DNA of 64,000 bases. Origin: Pseudomonas sp. ATCC PTA-122608 (lineage in GTDB: Bacteria > Pseudomonadota > Gammaproteobacteria > Pseudomonadales > Pseudomonadaceae). The stretch is from positions 256,101 through 320,100 of the forward strand of contig NZ_LPNO01000001.1 of NCBI RefSeq assembly GCF_001952855.1. Direction: 5' to 3'. Below the pieces are notes generated by a model that made no database searches, was not told where the DNA came from, and worked only from the letters and a program-made list of their open reading frames with translations. Shown here in pieces: positions 18,008-28,034 of this stretch; within the stretch, counting starts at the first letter, position 1, and the number at the start of each line of letters is the position of its first letter. The position numbers were made by a program, and so were the translations under genes.

Positions 18008-19027
18008 GTGGATGTGCCTCTGCTGCTCGCCGCCGTTTCCGCGACTTCGCCTTGTGGCGAAGACTTGGAATATGACGCCGATTATTTGCATCTTGAGCGT
18101 GCCGCACAGGGTCAACCCGAGCGCAGCATGGGCGACTCGATCCTGCCCGCCGAACCTCCGGAATGGCGCAGCATCCAGCAGCAAAGCCTCGACCTCCTGC
18201 AACGCAGCAAAGACCTGCGCATCACCCATTTCCTGTTGCAAAGCGCCCTCGCCCTCCAGGGCATCGCGGGGCTTGCCGACGCGCTCACGCTGATCAACGC
18301 GCTGCTGCGCGAATACTGGGCCGACCTGCATCCGCGCCTGGATGCCGATGACGACAACGACCCCACCGTGCGCATCAACGCCCTCAGCGGCGTGACCAGC
18401 GACGCGAACATCCGCCTGCTGCGCGAAGCCATTCTGACCCGTTCGCGCACCTTCGGCCCCGTCAGCCTGCGCGCCGCGCTGAATGCCAGCGGGCTGCAGA
18501 GTTTCCCCGGCGAAAGCCTCGGCGCAGAACAGCTCAACGGCGCGTTCCTCGACAGCGATGCCGAGCAACTGCAAGCCACCCGCGACGCGCTGAACGCCGC
18601 CCGCGCCGCCTGTGATGCCATCGAACAATACGTCAGCGACCAGGTCGGTTCCGCCCAGGGCGTAGACCTCGGCCCCTTGAAGCAACTGCTCAAGCAGGCC
18701 GTGCAGATACTCAACCAATATGCCCCACACAGCGGCGCCGCCAGCGAGCCCGAGGTTGTCAGTGACGACAATGCCCCCTCGGTTGAATACGCCGCCGCGC
18801 CCGTTGCAGCACGCCCAACCGGCGACATCGCGAGCCGCGATGAAGTGCTGCGCAGCCTCGACAAAATACTTGCGTACTACACCCGCCACGAGCCTTCGAG
18901 CCCGCTGCCGGTGCTGTTGAACCGAGCGAAGAATCTGGTGCACGCCGACTTTGCGGCCATCGTGCGCAACCTGATTCCCGACGGCATGTCCCAATTTGAA
19001 AATCTGCGCGGGCCGGACAGCGAATAA
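18008..19027 (+). CDS. tssA: TssA, T6SS assembly cap/baseplate protein
   Basis: A 339-residue protein with the ImpA N-terminal domain (DVPLLLAAVS, SPCGEDLEYD, EYWADLHPRLD) and a C-terminal part specific to the TssA1 group. TssA helps start tail assembly at the membrane complex. The GTG at 18008 is chosen because GGGAG lies about 10 bases upstream and the protein then begins MDVP like its relatives; an in-frame ATG farther upstream would add an unusual 15-residue leader. First gene of the rightward operon. Confidence 0.93.
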   Translation: MDVPLLLAAVSATSPCGEDLEYDADYLHLERAAQGQPERSMGDSILPAEPPEWRSIQQQSLDLLQRSKDLRITHFLLQSALALQGIAGLADALTLINALLREYWADLHPRLDADDDNDPTVRINALSGVTSDANIRLLREAILTRSRTFGPVSLRAALNASGLQSFPGESLGAEQLNGAFLDSDAEQLQATRDALNAARAACDAIEQYVSDQVGSAQGVDLGPLKQLLKQAVQILNQYAPHSGAASEPEVVSDDNAPSVEYAAAPVAARPTGDIASRDEVLRSLDKILAYYTRHEPSSPLPVLLNRAKNLVHADFAAIVRNLIPDGMSQFENLRGPDSE

Positions 19028-19081
19028 GCGTACGGATCGCGCAGTTACAACACCGTCGCTCAAGCGACCAGGAGCAGCAAC

Positions 19082-19588
19082 GTGGCGAAGCAAAGTTCTC
19101 AGAAATTCATCGCGCGCAACCGTGCGCCTCGGGTGCAGATCGAGTACGACGTCGAGCTCTACGGCGCCGAGAAAAAGGTCCAGCTGCCCTTCGTCATGGG
19201 TGTGATGGCCGATCTCGCCGGCAAGCCCGCCGAGCCTCTGGCGCCGGTGGCCGACCGCAAGTTCCTTGAAGTGGACGTCGACAACTTCGACTCGCGCCTC
19301 AAGGCCATGCAGCCACGCGTCGCGTTCCATGTGCCCAATGAGCTGACCGGCGAAGGCAACCTGAGCCTGGACATCACCTTTGAAAGCATGGACGACTTCA
19401 GCCCCGCCGCTGTGGCGCGCAAGGTCGACTCGCTGAACAAGCTGCTCGAAGCCCGCACGCAGCTGGCCAACCTGCTGACCTACATGGACGGCAAGACCGG
19501 CGCTGAAGAAATCATCATGAAAGCGATCAAGGACCCGGCATTGCTGCAGGCCCTTGCGAGCGCGCCGAAGCCGGCAGGGGACCAGTAA
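19082..19588 (+). CDS. tssB: TssB (VipA-like), small sheath subunit
   Basis: A 168-residue protein with family motifs RAPRVQIEYDVELYGAEKK and LPFVMGVMADL, and the helical C-terminus that interlocks with TssC. It begins with GTG after AGGAG. TssB and TssC polymerise around the Hcp tube and contract to fire the needle. tssC follows after 2 bases. Confidence 0.97.
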   Translation: MAKQSSQKFIARNRAPRVQIEYDVELYGAEKKVQLPFVMGVMADLAGKPAEPLAPVADRKFLEVDVDNFDSRLKAMQPRVAFHVPNELTGEGNLSLDITFESMDDFSPAAVARKVDSLNKLLEARTQLANLLTYMDGKTGAEEIIMKAIKDPALLQALASAPKPAGDQ

Positions 19589-19590
19589 TC

Positions 19591-21087
19591 ATGACCGAGA
19601 ATACCGCCCGCGAAGGCGCCCAGAACCTGGGCGCTACCGAAGAAACCAGCGAGTTCGCGTCGCTGCTGCTGCAAGAATTCAAACCCAAGACCGAGCGTGC
19701 TCGCGAAGCCGTGGAAACCGCCGTGCGCACCCTGGCCGAGCAGGCACTGGCCCAGACGGACCTGGTGTCCAACGACGCGATCAAGTCGATCGAATCGATC
19801 ATCGCCGCCATCGACGCCAAGCTCACCGCCCAGGTCAACCAGATCATCCATCACCAGGATTTCCAGCAACTGGAAAGCGCCTGGCGTGGCCTGCACTACC
19901 TGGTGAACAACACCGAGAGCGATGAGCAGCTGAAGATTCGCGTGCTCAATATCTCCAAGCCGGACCTGCACAAGACCCTGAAGAAATTCAAGGGCACCGC
20001 GTGGGACCAGAGCCCGATCTTCAAGAAGATGTACGAAGAAGAATACGGCCAGTTCGGTGGCGAACCTTACGGTTGCCTGGTGGGCGACTACTACTTCGAC
20101 CAGTCGCCTCCCGACGTGGAGCTGCTGGGCGAGCTGTCGAAAGTCTGCGCCGCGATGCACGCGCCGTTCATTGCCGCGGCTTCGCCGACTGTGATGGGCA
20201 TGGGCTCGTGGCAGGAACTGTCGAACCCGCGCGACCTGACCAAGATCTTCACCACCCCGGAATACGCCGGCTGGCGATCCCTGCGTGAATCGGAAGACTC
20301 ACGCTACATCGGCCTGACCATGCCGCGCTTCCTCGCGCGCCTGCCGTACGGCGCCAAGACCGACCCGGTAGAAGCCTTCGCCTTCGAAGAAAACACCGAC
20401 GGTGCCGACAGCTCCAAGTACACCTGGGCCAACGCGGCCTACGCGATGGCGGTGAACATCAACCGTTCGTTCAAACACTTCGGCTGGTGCTCGCGCATCC
20501 GTGGCGTGGAGTCTGGCGGTGAAGTCGAGAACCTGCCGGCCCACACCTTCCCGACGGATGACGGCGGTGTGGACATGAAGTGCCCGACCGAAATCGCCAT
20601 CAGCGACCGCCGTGAAGCGGAACTGGCGAAGAACGGTTTCATGCCGCTGCTGCACAAGAAAAACACCGACTTTGCCGCCTTCATCGGCGCCCAGTCGTTG
20701 CAGAAGCCGGCCGAATACGATGACCCGGACGCCACCGCCAACGCCAACCTGGCCGCGCGCCTGCCGTACCTGTTCGCCACCTGCCGTTTCGCTCACTACT
20801 TGAAGTGCATCGTGCGCGACAAGATCGGTTCCTTCAAAGAGAAGGACGAGATGCAGCGCTGGTTGCAGGACTGGATCCTCAACTACGTGGACGGCGACCC
20901 GGCGCACTCCACCGAAACCACCAAGGCCCAGCACCCATTGGCGGCTGCCGAAGTGATCGTGGAAGACGTTGAAGGCAACCCGGGGTACTACAACTCCCGG
21001 TTCTACCTGCGCCCGCACTACCAGCTTGAAGGGCTGACCGTGTCGCTGCGCCTGGTATCGAAACTGCCTTCGGCGAAAGGCGCGTAA
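19591..21087 (+). CDS. tssC: TssC (VipB-like), large sheath subunit
   Basis: A 498-residue protein, the usual length. Conserved family segments include AWRGLHYLV, FGGEPYGCLVGDY and the C-terminal PGYYNSRFYLRPHYQLEG. Partner of TssB in the contractile sheath, and disassembled by ClpV after firing. Separated from hcp by a REPIN. Confidence 0.98.
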   Translation: MTENTAREGAQNLGATEETSEFASLLLQEFKPKTERAREAVETAVRTLAEQALAQTDLVSNDAIKSIESIIAAIDAKLTAQVNQIIHHQDFQQLESAWRGLHYLVNNTESDEQLKIRVLNISKPDLHKTLKKFKGTAWDQSPIFKKMYEEEYGQFGGEPYGCLVGDYYFDQSPPDVELLGELSKVCAAMHAPFIAAASPTVMGMGSWQELSNPRDLTKIFTTPEYAGWRSLRESEDSRYIGLTMPRFLARLPYGAKTDPVEAFAFEENTDGADSSKYTWANAAYAMAVNINRSFKHFGWCSRIRGVESGGEVENLPAHTFPTDDGGVDMKCPTEIAISDRREAELAKNGFMPLLHKKNTDFAAFIGAQSLQKPAEYDDPDATANANLAARLPYLFATCRFAHYLKCIVRDKIGSFKEKDEMQRWLQDWILNYVDGDPAHSTETTKAQHPLAAAEVIVEDVEGNPGYYNSRFYLRPHYQLEGLTVSLRLVSKLPSAKGA

Positions 21088-21112
21088 TAAAGATCCGCCG
21101 GGATCGGGCTTT

Positions 21113-21201
21113 TGTGGGAGCCGGGCTTGCCCGCGATGCAGGCGACGCGGTCTGTCAGTCAGACCGCAGTGATGCCATCGCGGGCAAGCCCGGCTCCCAC
21201 A
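21113..21201. repeat. REPIN between tssC and hcp
   Basis: Two inverted REP copies (arms 21113-21138 and 21176-21201, TGTGGGAGCCGGGCTTGCCC type) flank a 37-base spacer. REPINs are dispersed by RAYT transposases in Pseudomonas. Lying between tssC and hcp, it may act as a 3' stabiliser or weak terminator that lets hcp be expressed at a different level. Confidence 0.9.
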
Positions 21202-21260
21202 GAAAAGCACCGCCCTTGGGTTAACCAAATATCGTGGCTGAGTCCACACAGGGAGAAAAC

Positions 21261-21749
21261 ATGGCTGTTGATATTTTCATCAAGATCGGCGACATCAAGG
21301 GCGAGTCCATGGACAAGGCCCACAAGGACGAAATCGACGTATTGAACTGGAGCTGGGGCATGGCCCAGTCCGGCAACATGCACGTTGGCGGTGGCGGCGG
21401 CGCGGGCAAGGTGAACATCCAGGACCTGTCGCTGACCAAGTACGTCGACAAGGCCTCGCCTAACCTGATGATGCACTGCGCCAGCGGCAAGCACATCGAC
21501 AAGGTCACGCTGACCGTGCGCAAGGCCGGCGGTGAAAGCCAGGTCGAGTACATGATCATCAACCTGGAAGAAGTGCTGGTTACCTCCCTGAGCACCGGCG
21601 GTTCGGGCAGCGATGACCGCCTGACCGAAAACGTGACCCTGAACTTTGCCCAGGTGATGGTGGACTACCAGCCACAGAAAGCCGACGGCACCAAAGACGG
21701 CGGCGCGATCAAGTTTGGCTGGAACATTCGCTCCAACACCAAACGCTGA
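21261..21749 (+). CDS. hcp: Hcp, tube protein of the T6SS
   Basis: A 162-residue protein starting MAVDIFIKIGDIKGES, with the conserved INLEEVLVTSLSTGG and FGWNIRSN end of Hcp1-type proteins. Hcp hexamers stack to form the inner tube and can carry small effectors. GGGAGA lies a few bases before the ATG at 21261. In P. aeruginosa the next gene is tagJ, but here tssE follows. Confidence 0.97.
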   Translation: MAVDIFIKIGDIKGESMDKAHKDEIDVLNWSWGMAQSGNMHVGGGGGAGKVNIQDLSLTKYVDKASPNLMMHCASGKHIDKVTLTVRKAGGESQVEYMIINLEEVLVTSLSTGGSGSDDRLTENVTLNFAQVMVDYQPQKADGTKDGGAIKFGWNIRSNTKR

Positions 21750-21827
21750 TTGCCCCTGTAGCCGCCACCCCAAGTGGCGGCTGCAAGCCCCCTGTTCCTC
21801 TCGCAACCCGTCCGTGGAGCTGCTTTG

Positions 21828-22343
21828 GTGGTAACTGAAATTGCTTCCCGCGATCGCCTGCAACCGTCCCTGCTGGACCGGTTGACCGACGATGACCCGA
21901 CCAATCCCAAGGAAAGCGCCGACAAACGCGTGCTGTCCCTGAGCCAATTGAAAGCCTCGGTGCTGCGTGACCTGACGTGGCTGCTCAACACCACTTCACT
22001 GCTCAACGCCGATGCCACGCTGCACACGCCGGCCGGTACGTCGGTGGTCAATTACGGGCTGCCTGCCCTGGCGGGCAACAGTGTCTCCAGTGTCGACGTC
22101 AGTGCCCTGGAAGCCTTGATTCGACAAGCTATCGCCACCTTCGAGCCGCGTATCCTGCGTCATACCCTGCGGGTCAAGGCGCGCGTCGGCCATGGCGAGA
22201 TGAACCATAACGCCCTGAGTTTCGAGATCGAGGGCGACCTGTGGGCGCAGCCGGTGCCATTGCGCTTGTTGCTGCAAACCGACCTGGACCTGGAATCCGG
22301 CCATGTGCGTATGGTCAACGCCGACCAGCGGAGACGCCCATGA
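21828..22343 (+). CDS. tssE: TssE, gp25-like baseplate protein
   Basis: A 171-residue gp25-like protein. Motifs [19 protein letters not shown] and [12 protein letters not shown] are typical of TssE. It forms the sheath-proximal part of the baseplate wedge with TssF and TssG. The GTG at 21828 is favoured because GGAG lies 8 bases upstream. The stop overlaps the tssF start (ATGA). Confidence 0.95.
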   Translation: MVTEIASRDRLQPSLLDRLTDDDPTNPKESADKRVLSLSQLKASVLRDLTWLLNTTSLLNADATLHTPAGTSVVNYGLPALAGNSVSSVDVSALEALIRQAIATFEPRILRHTLRVKARVGHGEMNHNALSFEIEGDLWAQPVPLRLLLQTDLDLESGHVRMVNADQRRRP

Positions 22344-24199
22344 ACCCGCGCCTGCTGGAGCTGTACAACCAGGAACTGCACCACGTGCGCGAAAGCGCCG
22401 CCGAGTTCGCCAAGGAATACCCGAAGATCGCCAGTCGGCTGACCCTGTCCGGCATGGACTGCGCCGACCCGTACGTCGAGCGTTTGCTCGAAGGCTTTGC
22501 GTATCTCACGGCCCGGGTCCAGCTCAAACTCGACGCCGAGTACCCGACCTTCACCAACAACCTGCTGGAGATCGCCTACCCGCACTACCTGGCGCCGACC
22601 CCGTCGATGACCGTGGTGCAGTTGCAGGCCGATCCCGATGAAGGCTCCCTGGCCAGTGGTTTTCCACTGCCCCGCGACACCGTTTTGCGCGCCGCCTTGG
22701 GCCGCGAAACCCAGACCTGCTGCGAGTACCGCACCGCGCACCCGGTGACACTGTGGCCGTTGCAGGTCGCCCAGGCCGAGTACTTCGGCAACCCGTCCAC
22801 GGTACTCGGGCGTTTGGCCGCCAGCGAACCCAAGGCCAAGGCCGGCCTTCGCCTGACCTTGCGTACCGGCGCCGAGCTGCCGTTCAACAGCCTCGCCCTG
22901 GATAATTTGCCGCTGTACCTCAGCGGTGCCGACGAACAACCGTTCCGCCTCTACGAACAACTGCTGGGCAATGCCTGTGCGGTGTTCGCGCGCAAGCCCG
23001 GCGGTGATTGGGTGGAACGCCTGCCGCCGGATGCCTTGCGCTCCCGGGGTTTCGACGACGCCGATGCGGCAATGCCGGTGGTGCCTCGGGCATTCCAGGG
23101 CTATCGCTTGCTCCAGGAGTACTTCGCCCTGCCCCACCGTTTTCTATTCGTTGAATTCGCTGAGCTGAGCCGCGCCGTCAAGCGCTGTGACGGCCAGGAG
23201 CTGGAGCTGATCGTGCTGTTCGACCGCCACGATCCGAGCCTGGAAGGCAGCATCGGCAAGGCGCAATTCGTGCCGTTCTGCACCCCGGCGATCAACCTGT
23301 TTCCCAAGCGCGTGGACCGGATCCACTTGTCCGAGCGGGTCAACGAACACCATGTGATCGCCGACCGCACGCGGCCGATGGATTTCGAGATTCACTCCTT
23401 GAGTGGCATCACGGGCCACGGCACCGGACCGGAGCAACCGTTCTTGCCGTTCTACGCAGTACGCGATCCGTCGCGCTATGGCCGTGACCAGGCTTACTAC
23501 ACGGTGCGCCGCGAACCCCGCGTGTTGTCCAGCGACCAGCGCCGCAACGGGCCGCGCTCCACCTATGTGGGCAGCGAAACCTTCGTCAGCCTGGTGGACA
23601 CCCAGCAAGCGCCGTACCGCCATGACCTGCGCCAACTGGGCGTTACCGCGCTGTGCACCAACCGCGATTTGCCGTTGTTCATGAGTGTGGGCAACGGCAA
23701 GACCGACTTCACCCTGGCCGACAGTGCGCCGGTCTTGGCCGTGCGTTGCGTCGCCGGGCCAAGCCGCCCGCGCGCCAGCCATGCCCATGACGCCAAGGCC
23801 TGGCGCCTGATCAGCCAGTTGTCGTTGAACTACCTGTCGCTGAGCGAGCAAGGCCAGGGCGCCGCCGCGCTGCGTGAACTGCTGCGCCTGTATGGCGACA
23901 GCAACGACGCCGCCCTGCAATTGCAGATCGAAGGCCTGCGGGAAGTCAGCAGCAAAGCGGTGACCCGCCGCCTGCCGATGCCCGGCCCGATCGTGTTTGG
24001 CCGGGGCCTTGAGATCACCCTGGAATTTGATGAAAACGCGTTCCGCGGCACCGGCGTGTTCCTGCTCGGTGCGGTGTTTGAACGGTTCCTGGCACGCTAT
24101 GTGTCGATCAACAGTTTTACCGAGACGGTGATCCGTACCACCGAACGCGGCGAGATCATGCGATGGAAAGCCAAGCCCGGACGCCGTCCGACCCTGTGA
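22340..24199 (+). CDS. tssF: TssF, T6SS baseplate wedge protein
   Basis: A 619-residue protein with the family start [19 protein letters not shown] and [16 protein letters not shown]. The C-terminal [20 protein letters not shown] is also typical. Two TssF with one TssG make each baseplate wedge. The ATG at 22340 overlaps the tssE stop. The end overlaps tssG by 37 bases. Confidence 0.97.
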   Translation: MNPRLLELYNQELHHVRESAAEFAKEYPKIASRLTLSGMDCADPYVERLLEGFAYLTARVQLKLDAEYPTFTNNLLEIAYPHYLAPTPSMTVVQLQADPDEGSLASGFPLPRDTVLRAALGRETQTCCEYRTAHPVTLWPLQVAQAEYFGNPSTVLGRLAASEPKAKAGLRLTLRTGAELPFNSLALDNLPLYLSGADEQPFRLYEQLLGNACAVFARKPGGDWVERLPPDALRSRGFDDADAAMPVVPRAFQGYRLLQEYFALPHRFLFVEFAELSRAVKRCDGQELELIVLFDRHDPSLEGSIGKAQFVPFCTPAINLFPKRVDRIHLSERVNEHHVIADRTRPMDFEIHSLSGITGHGTGPEQPFLPFYAVRDPSRYGRDQAYYTVRREPRVLSSDQRRNGPRSTYVGSETFVSLVDTQQAPYRHDLRQLGVTALCTNRDLPLFMSVGNGKTDFTLADSAPVLAVRCVAGPSRPRASHAHDAKAWRLISQLSLNYLSLSEQGQGAAALRELLRLYGDSNDAALQLQIEGLREVSSKAVTRRLPMPGPIVFGRGLEITLEFDENAFRGTGVFLLGAVFERFLARYVSINSFTETVIRTTERGEIMRWKAKPGRRPTL

Positions 24200-25206
24200 G
24201 TACCCTGGATGCTATGCATCAGGAGCCCTGGGAATATGACTTCTTCCAGGCGCTGCGTCGTATCGAGTGCGAATCGCCGGACCTGCCACGCCTGGGACAT
24301 TCCCTGCGCCTGGCGGATGACCCGTTGCGTCTCGGGCAGCAGGCCGATTGCACCTTTGCACCGGCCACATTGGCCTCGGTCGAACCTGGGGCTGAAGGCC
24401 AGCCGGCACGGCTGGAGCAGTTCTTCTTCGGCCTCGGCGGCCCCAACGGCCCGCTGCCGCTGCACATCACCGAGTACGTGCGTGAGCGCCAGCGCAACAA
24501 CGCCGACAGCACCAGCAAGCGCTTTCTGGATGTGTTCCACCACCGCCTGCTGACTCTGTTTTATCGCGCATGGGCCGAGGCACGGCCGACCGTCAGCCAT
24601 GACCGTCCGGACGATGACTACTGGTCGGCGCGCCTCGCGGCACTGAGTGGTCGCGGTACACCGAGCCTGCTCAACCAAGGCCTGATCCCCGACACGGCGA
24701 AGCTGCATTACAGCGGCCACCTGTCGGCGCAAACCCGCTACCCGGATGGCCTGAAAGCGATTCTCGGCGAGTACTTCGGCCTGCCGGTGGAGATCGAAGA
24801 ATACGTCGGCCAATGGCTGGAACTGCCCGAGCGCAGCCGCGTGAGTGTCAGCGCCAACCAGCTGGGCGTGGACTTTTGCCTGGGCAGCCACGTGTGGGAC
24901 CGCCAGCACAAATTCCGTATCCGCCTCGGCCCCCTGAAGCTCGATGACTACATGGGCATGCTGCCTGGCAGCCAGCCGTTCAACGAGCTGGTGGCGTGGG
25001 TCGCGGAGTACCTGGGCCATGAACTGGACTGGGACCTGAACCTGATCCTGCAACAACCGCAAGTGCCGGCCCTGCAACTCAATGGCCAGTTCCGTCTCGG
25101 TTTCAACACCTGGCTCGGCCAACCCGAGCATGACGCCAACGACCTAATCCTGGCCCGGCATTACGCCGAACACGCCAACACCTCAAGGAATCCAGAGCAT
25201 GGGTGA
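24163..25206 (+). CDS. tssG: TssG, T6SS baseplate wedge protein
   Basis: A 347-residue protein with EPWEYDFFQALRRIE, FFFGLGGPNGPLPLH and HDRPDDDYW, all hallmarks of TssG (ImpH/VasB). It joins TssF and TssK in the baseplate. The start lies inside the tssF end, and the stop overlaps the clpV start by 8 bases, so translation of the three genes is probably coupled. Confidence 0.97.
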   Translation: MESQARTPSDPVSTLDAMHQEPWEYDFFQALRRIECESPDLPRLGHSLRLADDPLRLGQQADCTFAPATLASVEPGAEGQPARLEQFFFGLGGPNGPLPLHITEYVRERQRNNADSTSKRFLDVFHHRLLTLFYRAWAEARPTVSHDRPDDDYWSARLAALSGRGTPSLLNQGLIPDTAKLHYSGHLSAQTRYPDGLKAILGEYFGLPVEIEEYVGQWLELPERSRVSVSANQLGVDFCLGSHVWDRQHKFRIRLGPLKLDDYMGMLPGSQPFNELVAWVAEYLGHELDWDLNLILQQPQVPALQLNGQFRLGFNTWLGQPEHDANDLILARHYAEHANTSRNPEHG

Positions 25207-27877
25207 AATCAGTCGCGCCGCACTGTTCGGCAAACTCAACAGCGTGGCCTACAAGGCCATCGAAGCCGCCACCGTGTTCTGCAAGCTGCGGGGCAACCCG
25301 TATGTGGAACTGGCCCACTGGTTTCACCAGTTGCTGCAGCTGCAGGACTCGGACCTGCACCGCATCATCCGGCAGTTCAACGTCGAGCCGGCGCGCCTGG
25401 CCCGTGACCTGACCGAAGCCCTGGACCGCCTGCCCCGTGGTTCGACGTCGATCACCGACCTGTCGTCCCATGTGGAAGAAGCGGTCGAGCGTGGCTGGGT
25501 CTACGGCAGCCTGATGTTTGGCGAAACCCAGGTGCGCACCGGCTACCTGGTGCTGGGGATCCTCAAGACGCCAAGCCTGCGCCATGCGCTGCTGGGGTTG
25601 TCTGGAGAGTTCGACAAGATCAAGGCCGAAGCCCTGAGCGAACGCTTTGACGAGTACGTCGGCGACTCGCCCGAAAATGCACTGAGTGCCAGCGACGGTT
25701 TCAATGCCGGCGCCGTACCCGGCGAAGCCAGCGGCGCCATGGCCCCGAGCGCGATGGGCAAGCAGGAAGCCCTCAAGCGCTTCACCGTCGACCTGTCCGA
25801 ACAAGCCCGTAGCGGCAAGCTCGACCCGATCGTCGGGCGTGACGAAGAGATCCGCCAACTGGTGGACATCCTAATGCGTCGCCGCCAGAACAACCCGATC
25901 CTTACCGGTGAAGCCGGCGTCGGCAAGACCGCCGTGGTCGAAGGCTTCGCCCTGCGCATCGTCGCCGGCGACGTGCCGCCAGCGCTGAAAGATGTGGAAC
26001 TGCGCAGCCTGGATGTGGGCCTGCTGCAAGCCGGCGCCAGCATGAAAGGCGAGTTCGAACAGCGCCTGCGCCAGGTCATCGAAGACGTGCAGGCCTCGCC
26101 GAAACCGATCATCCTGTTTATCGACGAAGCCCACACCCTGGTAGGTGCCGGTGGCGCCGCCGGGACCGGTGACGCGGCCAACCTGCTTAAACCCGCCCTC
26201 GCCCGTGGCACCTTGCGTACCGTGGCCGCCACCACCTGGGCCGAGTACAAGAAGCACATCGAAAAAGACCCGGCCCTGACCCGCCGCTTCCAGGTGGTAC
26301 AAGTGGCCGAGCCGTCGGAAGACAAGGCGCTGCTGATGATGCGCGGCGTGGCCTCGACCATGGAAAAACACCATCAGGTGCAGATCCTCGATGAAGCCTT
26401 GGAAGCGTCAGTGAAGCTGTCCCACCGCTACATTCCGGCGCGTCAATTGCCGGACAAATCCGTGAGCCTGCTGGACACCGCCTGCGCCCGCGTCGCCATC
26501 AGCCTGCACGCGGTGCCGGCGGAAGTCGACGACAGCCGCCGTCGAATCGAGGCACTGGAAACCGAGCTGCAAATCATCGCCCGCGAGCATGCGATCGGCA
26601 TCGCCATCGGTGCGCGCCAGACCAACAGCGAAGCGCTGCTGGGTGCCGAACGCGAGCGCCTGGCCACCCTGGAAACCCGCTGGGCCGGAGAGAAAACCCT
26701 GGTGGATGAGTTGCTCGCCACCCGTGCGACGTTGCGTGAAAAAGCCGGTGTGGTTGACAGTGATGCGGGTAATAACGAGAGCGACGAGCTGCGTGCGCAA
26801 CTGGTCGACCTGCAACAGCGCCTCTCCACACTGCAAGGCGAAACCCCGCTGATCCTGCCGACCGTGGATTACCAGGCGGTGGCCTCAGTGGTCGCCGACT
26901 GGACCGGCATCCCGGTGGGCCGCATGGCCCGCAACGAACTGGAGACGGTGCTCAACCTCGACCAGCACCTGAAGAAGCGCATCATCGGCCAGGACCACGC
27001 CTTGCAGATGATCGCCAAGCGCATCCAGACCTCCCGCGCCGGCCTCGACAACCCAAGCAAGCCGATTGGCGTGTTCATGCTCGCCGGCACCTCCGGCGTG
27101 GGCAAGACCGAAACCGCCCTGGCCCTGGCCGAAGCCATGTACGGCGGTGAGCAGAACGTCATCACCATCAACATGAGCGAGTTCCAGGAAGCCCACACCG
27201 TGTCGACCCTCAAGGGCGCGCCACCGGGCTACATCGGCTATGGCGAAGGCGGGGTGCTGACCGAAGCCGTGCGGCGCAAACCCTACAGCGTGGTGCTGCT
27301 GGACGAGGTGGAAAAAGCCCACCCGGACGTGCACGAGATCTTCTTCCAGGTATTCGACAAGGGCGTGATGGAGGACGGCGAAGGCCGGGTGATCGACTTC
27401 AAGAACACCTTGATCCTGCTGACCACCAACGCCGGTACCGAGCTGATTTCCCGGGTCTGCAAAGACCCGGCGAACATCCCAGAGCCCGAGGAAATCGCCA
27501 AGGCCCTGCGCCAACCGTTGCTGGAGATTTTCCCGCCGGCGCTGCTCGGCCGCCTGGTGACCATTCCGTACTACCCGCTGAGCGACGAGATGCTGAAAGC
27601 GATCACCCGCCTGCAACTCAACCGCATCAAGAAGCGCGTGGAGAACACCCACAAAGTCGCCTTCGATTACGACGACGAAGTCGTCGACCTGATCGTGTCC
27701 CGCTGCACCGAAACCGAAAGCGGCGGGCGGATGATCGACACCATCCTGACCAACAGCCTGCTGCCGGACATGAGCCGCGAATTCCTCACCCGCATGCTCG
27801 AAGGCAAGGCGCTGGCGGGAGTGCGGATCAGCACGCGGGATAACGAATTGCACTACGACTTCAGCGACGCGGATTGA
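25199..27877 (+). CDS. clpV: ClpV, AAA+ ATPase that recycles the sheath
   Basis: An 892-residue Hsp100 protein. The N-terminal domain (LNSVAYKAIEAATVFCKLRG) binds the TssC helix. Two AAA+ modules have Walker A GEAGVGKTAV and GTSGVGKTET, Walker B LFIDEAHTL and VLLDEVEKAH, with a coiled middle domain between. No ClpP-binding loop was noted, in line with a disassembly rather than degradation role. Last gene of the rightward structural operon; a REPIN follows. Confidence 0.98.
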   Translation: MGEISRAALFGKLNSVAYKAIEAATVFCKLRGNPYVELAHWFHQLLQLQDSDLHRIIRQFNVEPARLARDLTEALDRLPRGSTSITDLSSHVEEAVERGWVYGSLMFGETQVRTGYLVLGILKTPSLRHALLGLSGEFDKIKAEALSERFDEYVGDSPENALSASDGFNAGAVPGEASGAMAPSAMGKQEALKRFTVDLSEQARSGKLDPIVGRDEEIRQLVDILMRRRQNNPILTGEAGVGKTAVVEGFALRIVAGDVPPALKDVELRSLDVGLLQAGASMKGEFEQRLRQVIEDVQASPKPIILFIDEAHTLVGAGGAAGTGDAANLLKPALARGTLRTVAATTWAEYKKHIEKDPALTRRFQVVQVAEPSEDKALLMMRGVASTMEKHHQVQILDEALEASVKLSHRYIPARQLPDKSVSLLDTACARVAISLHAVPAEVDDSRRRIEALETELQIIAREHAIGIAIGARQTNSEALLGAERERLATLETRWAGEKTLVDELLATRATLREKAGVVDSDAGNNESDELRAQLVDLQQRLSTLQGETPLILPTVDYQAVASVVADWTGIPVGRMARNELETVLNLDQHLKKRIIGQDHALQMIAKRIQTSRAGLDNPSKPIGVFMLAGTSGVGKTETALALAEAMYGGEQNVITINMSEFQEAHTVSTLKGAPPGYIGYGEGGVLTEAVRRKPYSVVLLDEVEKAHPDVHEIFFQVFDKGVMEDGEGRVIDFKNTLILLTTNAGTELISRVCKDPANIPEPEEIAKALRQPLLEIFPPALLGRLVTIPYYPLSDEMLKAITRLQLNRIKKRVENTHKVAFDYDDEVVDLIVSRCTETESGGRMIDTILTNSLLPDMSREFLTRMLEGKALAGVRISTRDNELHYDFSDAD

Positions 27878-27898
27878 ACTGACGAAATGCAATCCAAA

Positions 27899-27988
27899 TG
27901 TGGGAGCGGGCTTGCTCGCGAATGCGGTGGATCAGTTGATGCATCCGGTGACTGATTCACCGCGTTCGCGAGCAAGCCCGCTCCCACA
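27899..27988. repeat. REPIN between clpV and vgrG
   Basis: Inverted REP arms of the GTGGGAGCGGGCTTGCTCGC type at both ends with a short spacer. It separates the structural operon from the effector island and could mark the 3' end of the clpV message. Confidence 0.9.
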
Positions 27989-28034
27989 GTTGGAGCCGGT
28001 TCCTACAGTTATTACGCAATTTACGGGTTAACCG

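Noticed and set aside
21113..21201. Possible CRISPR-like repeat-spacer structure
   Set aside because: There are only two inverted arms, which is the form of a REPIN, and no cas genes are nearby.
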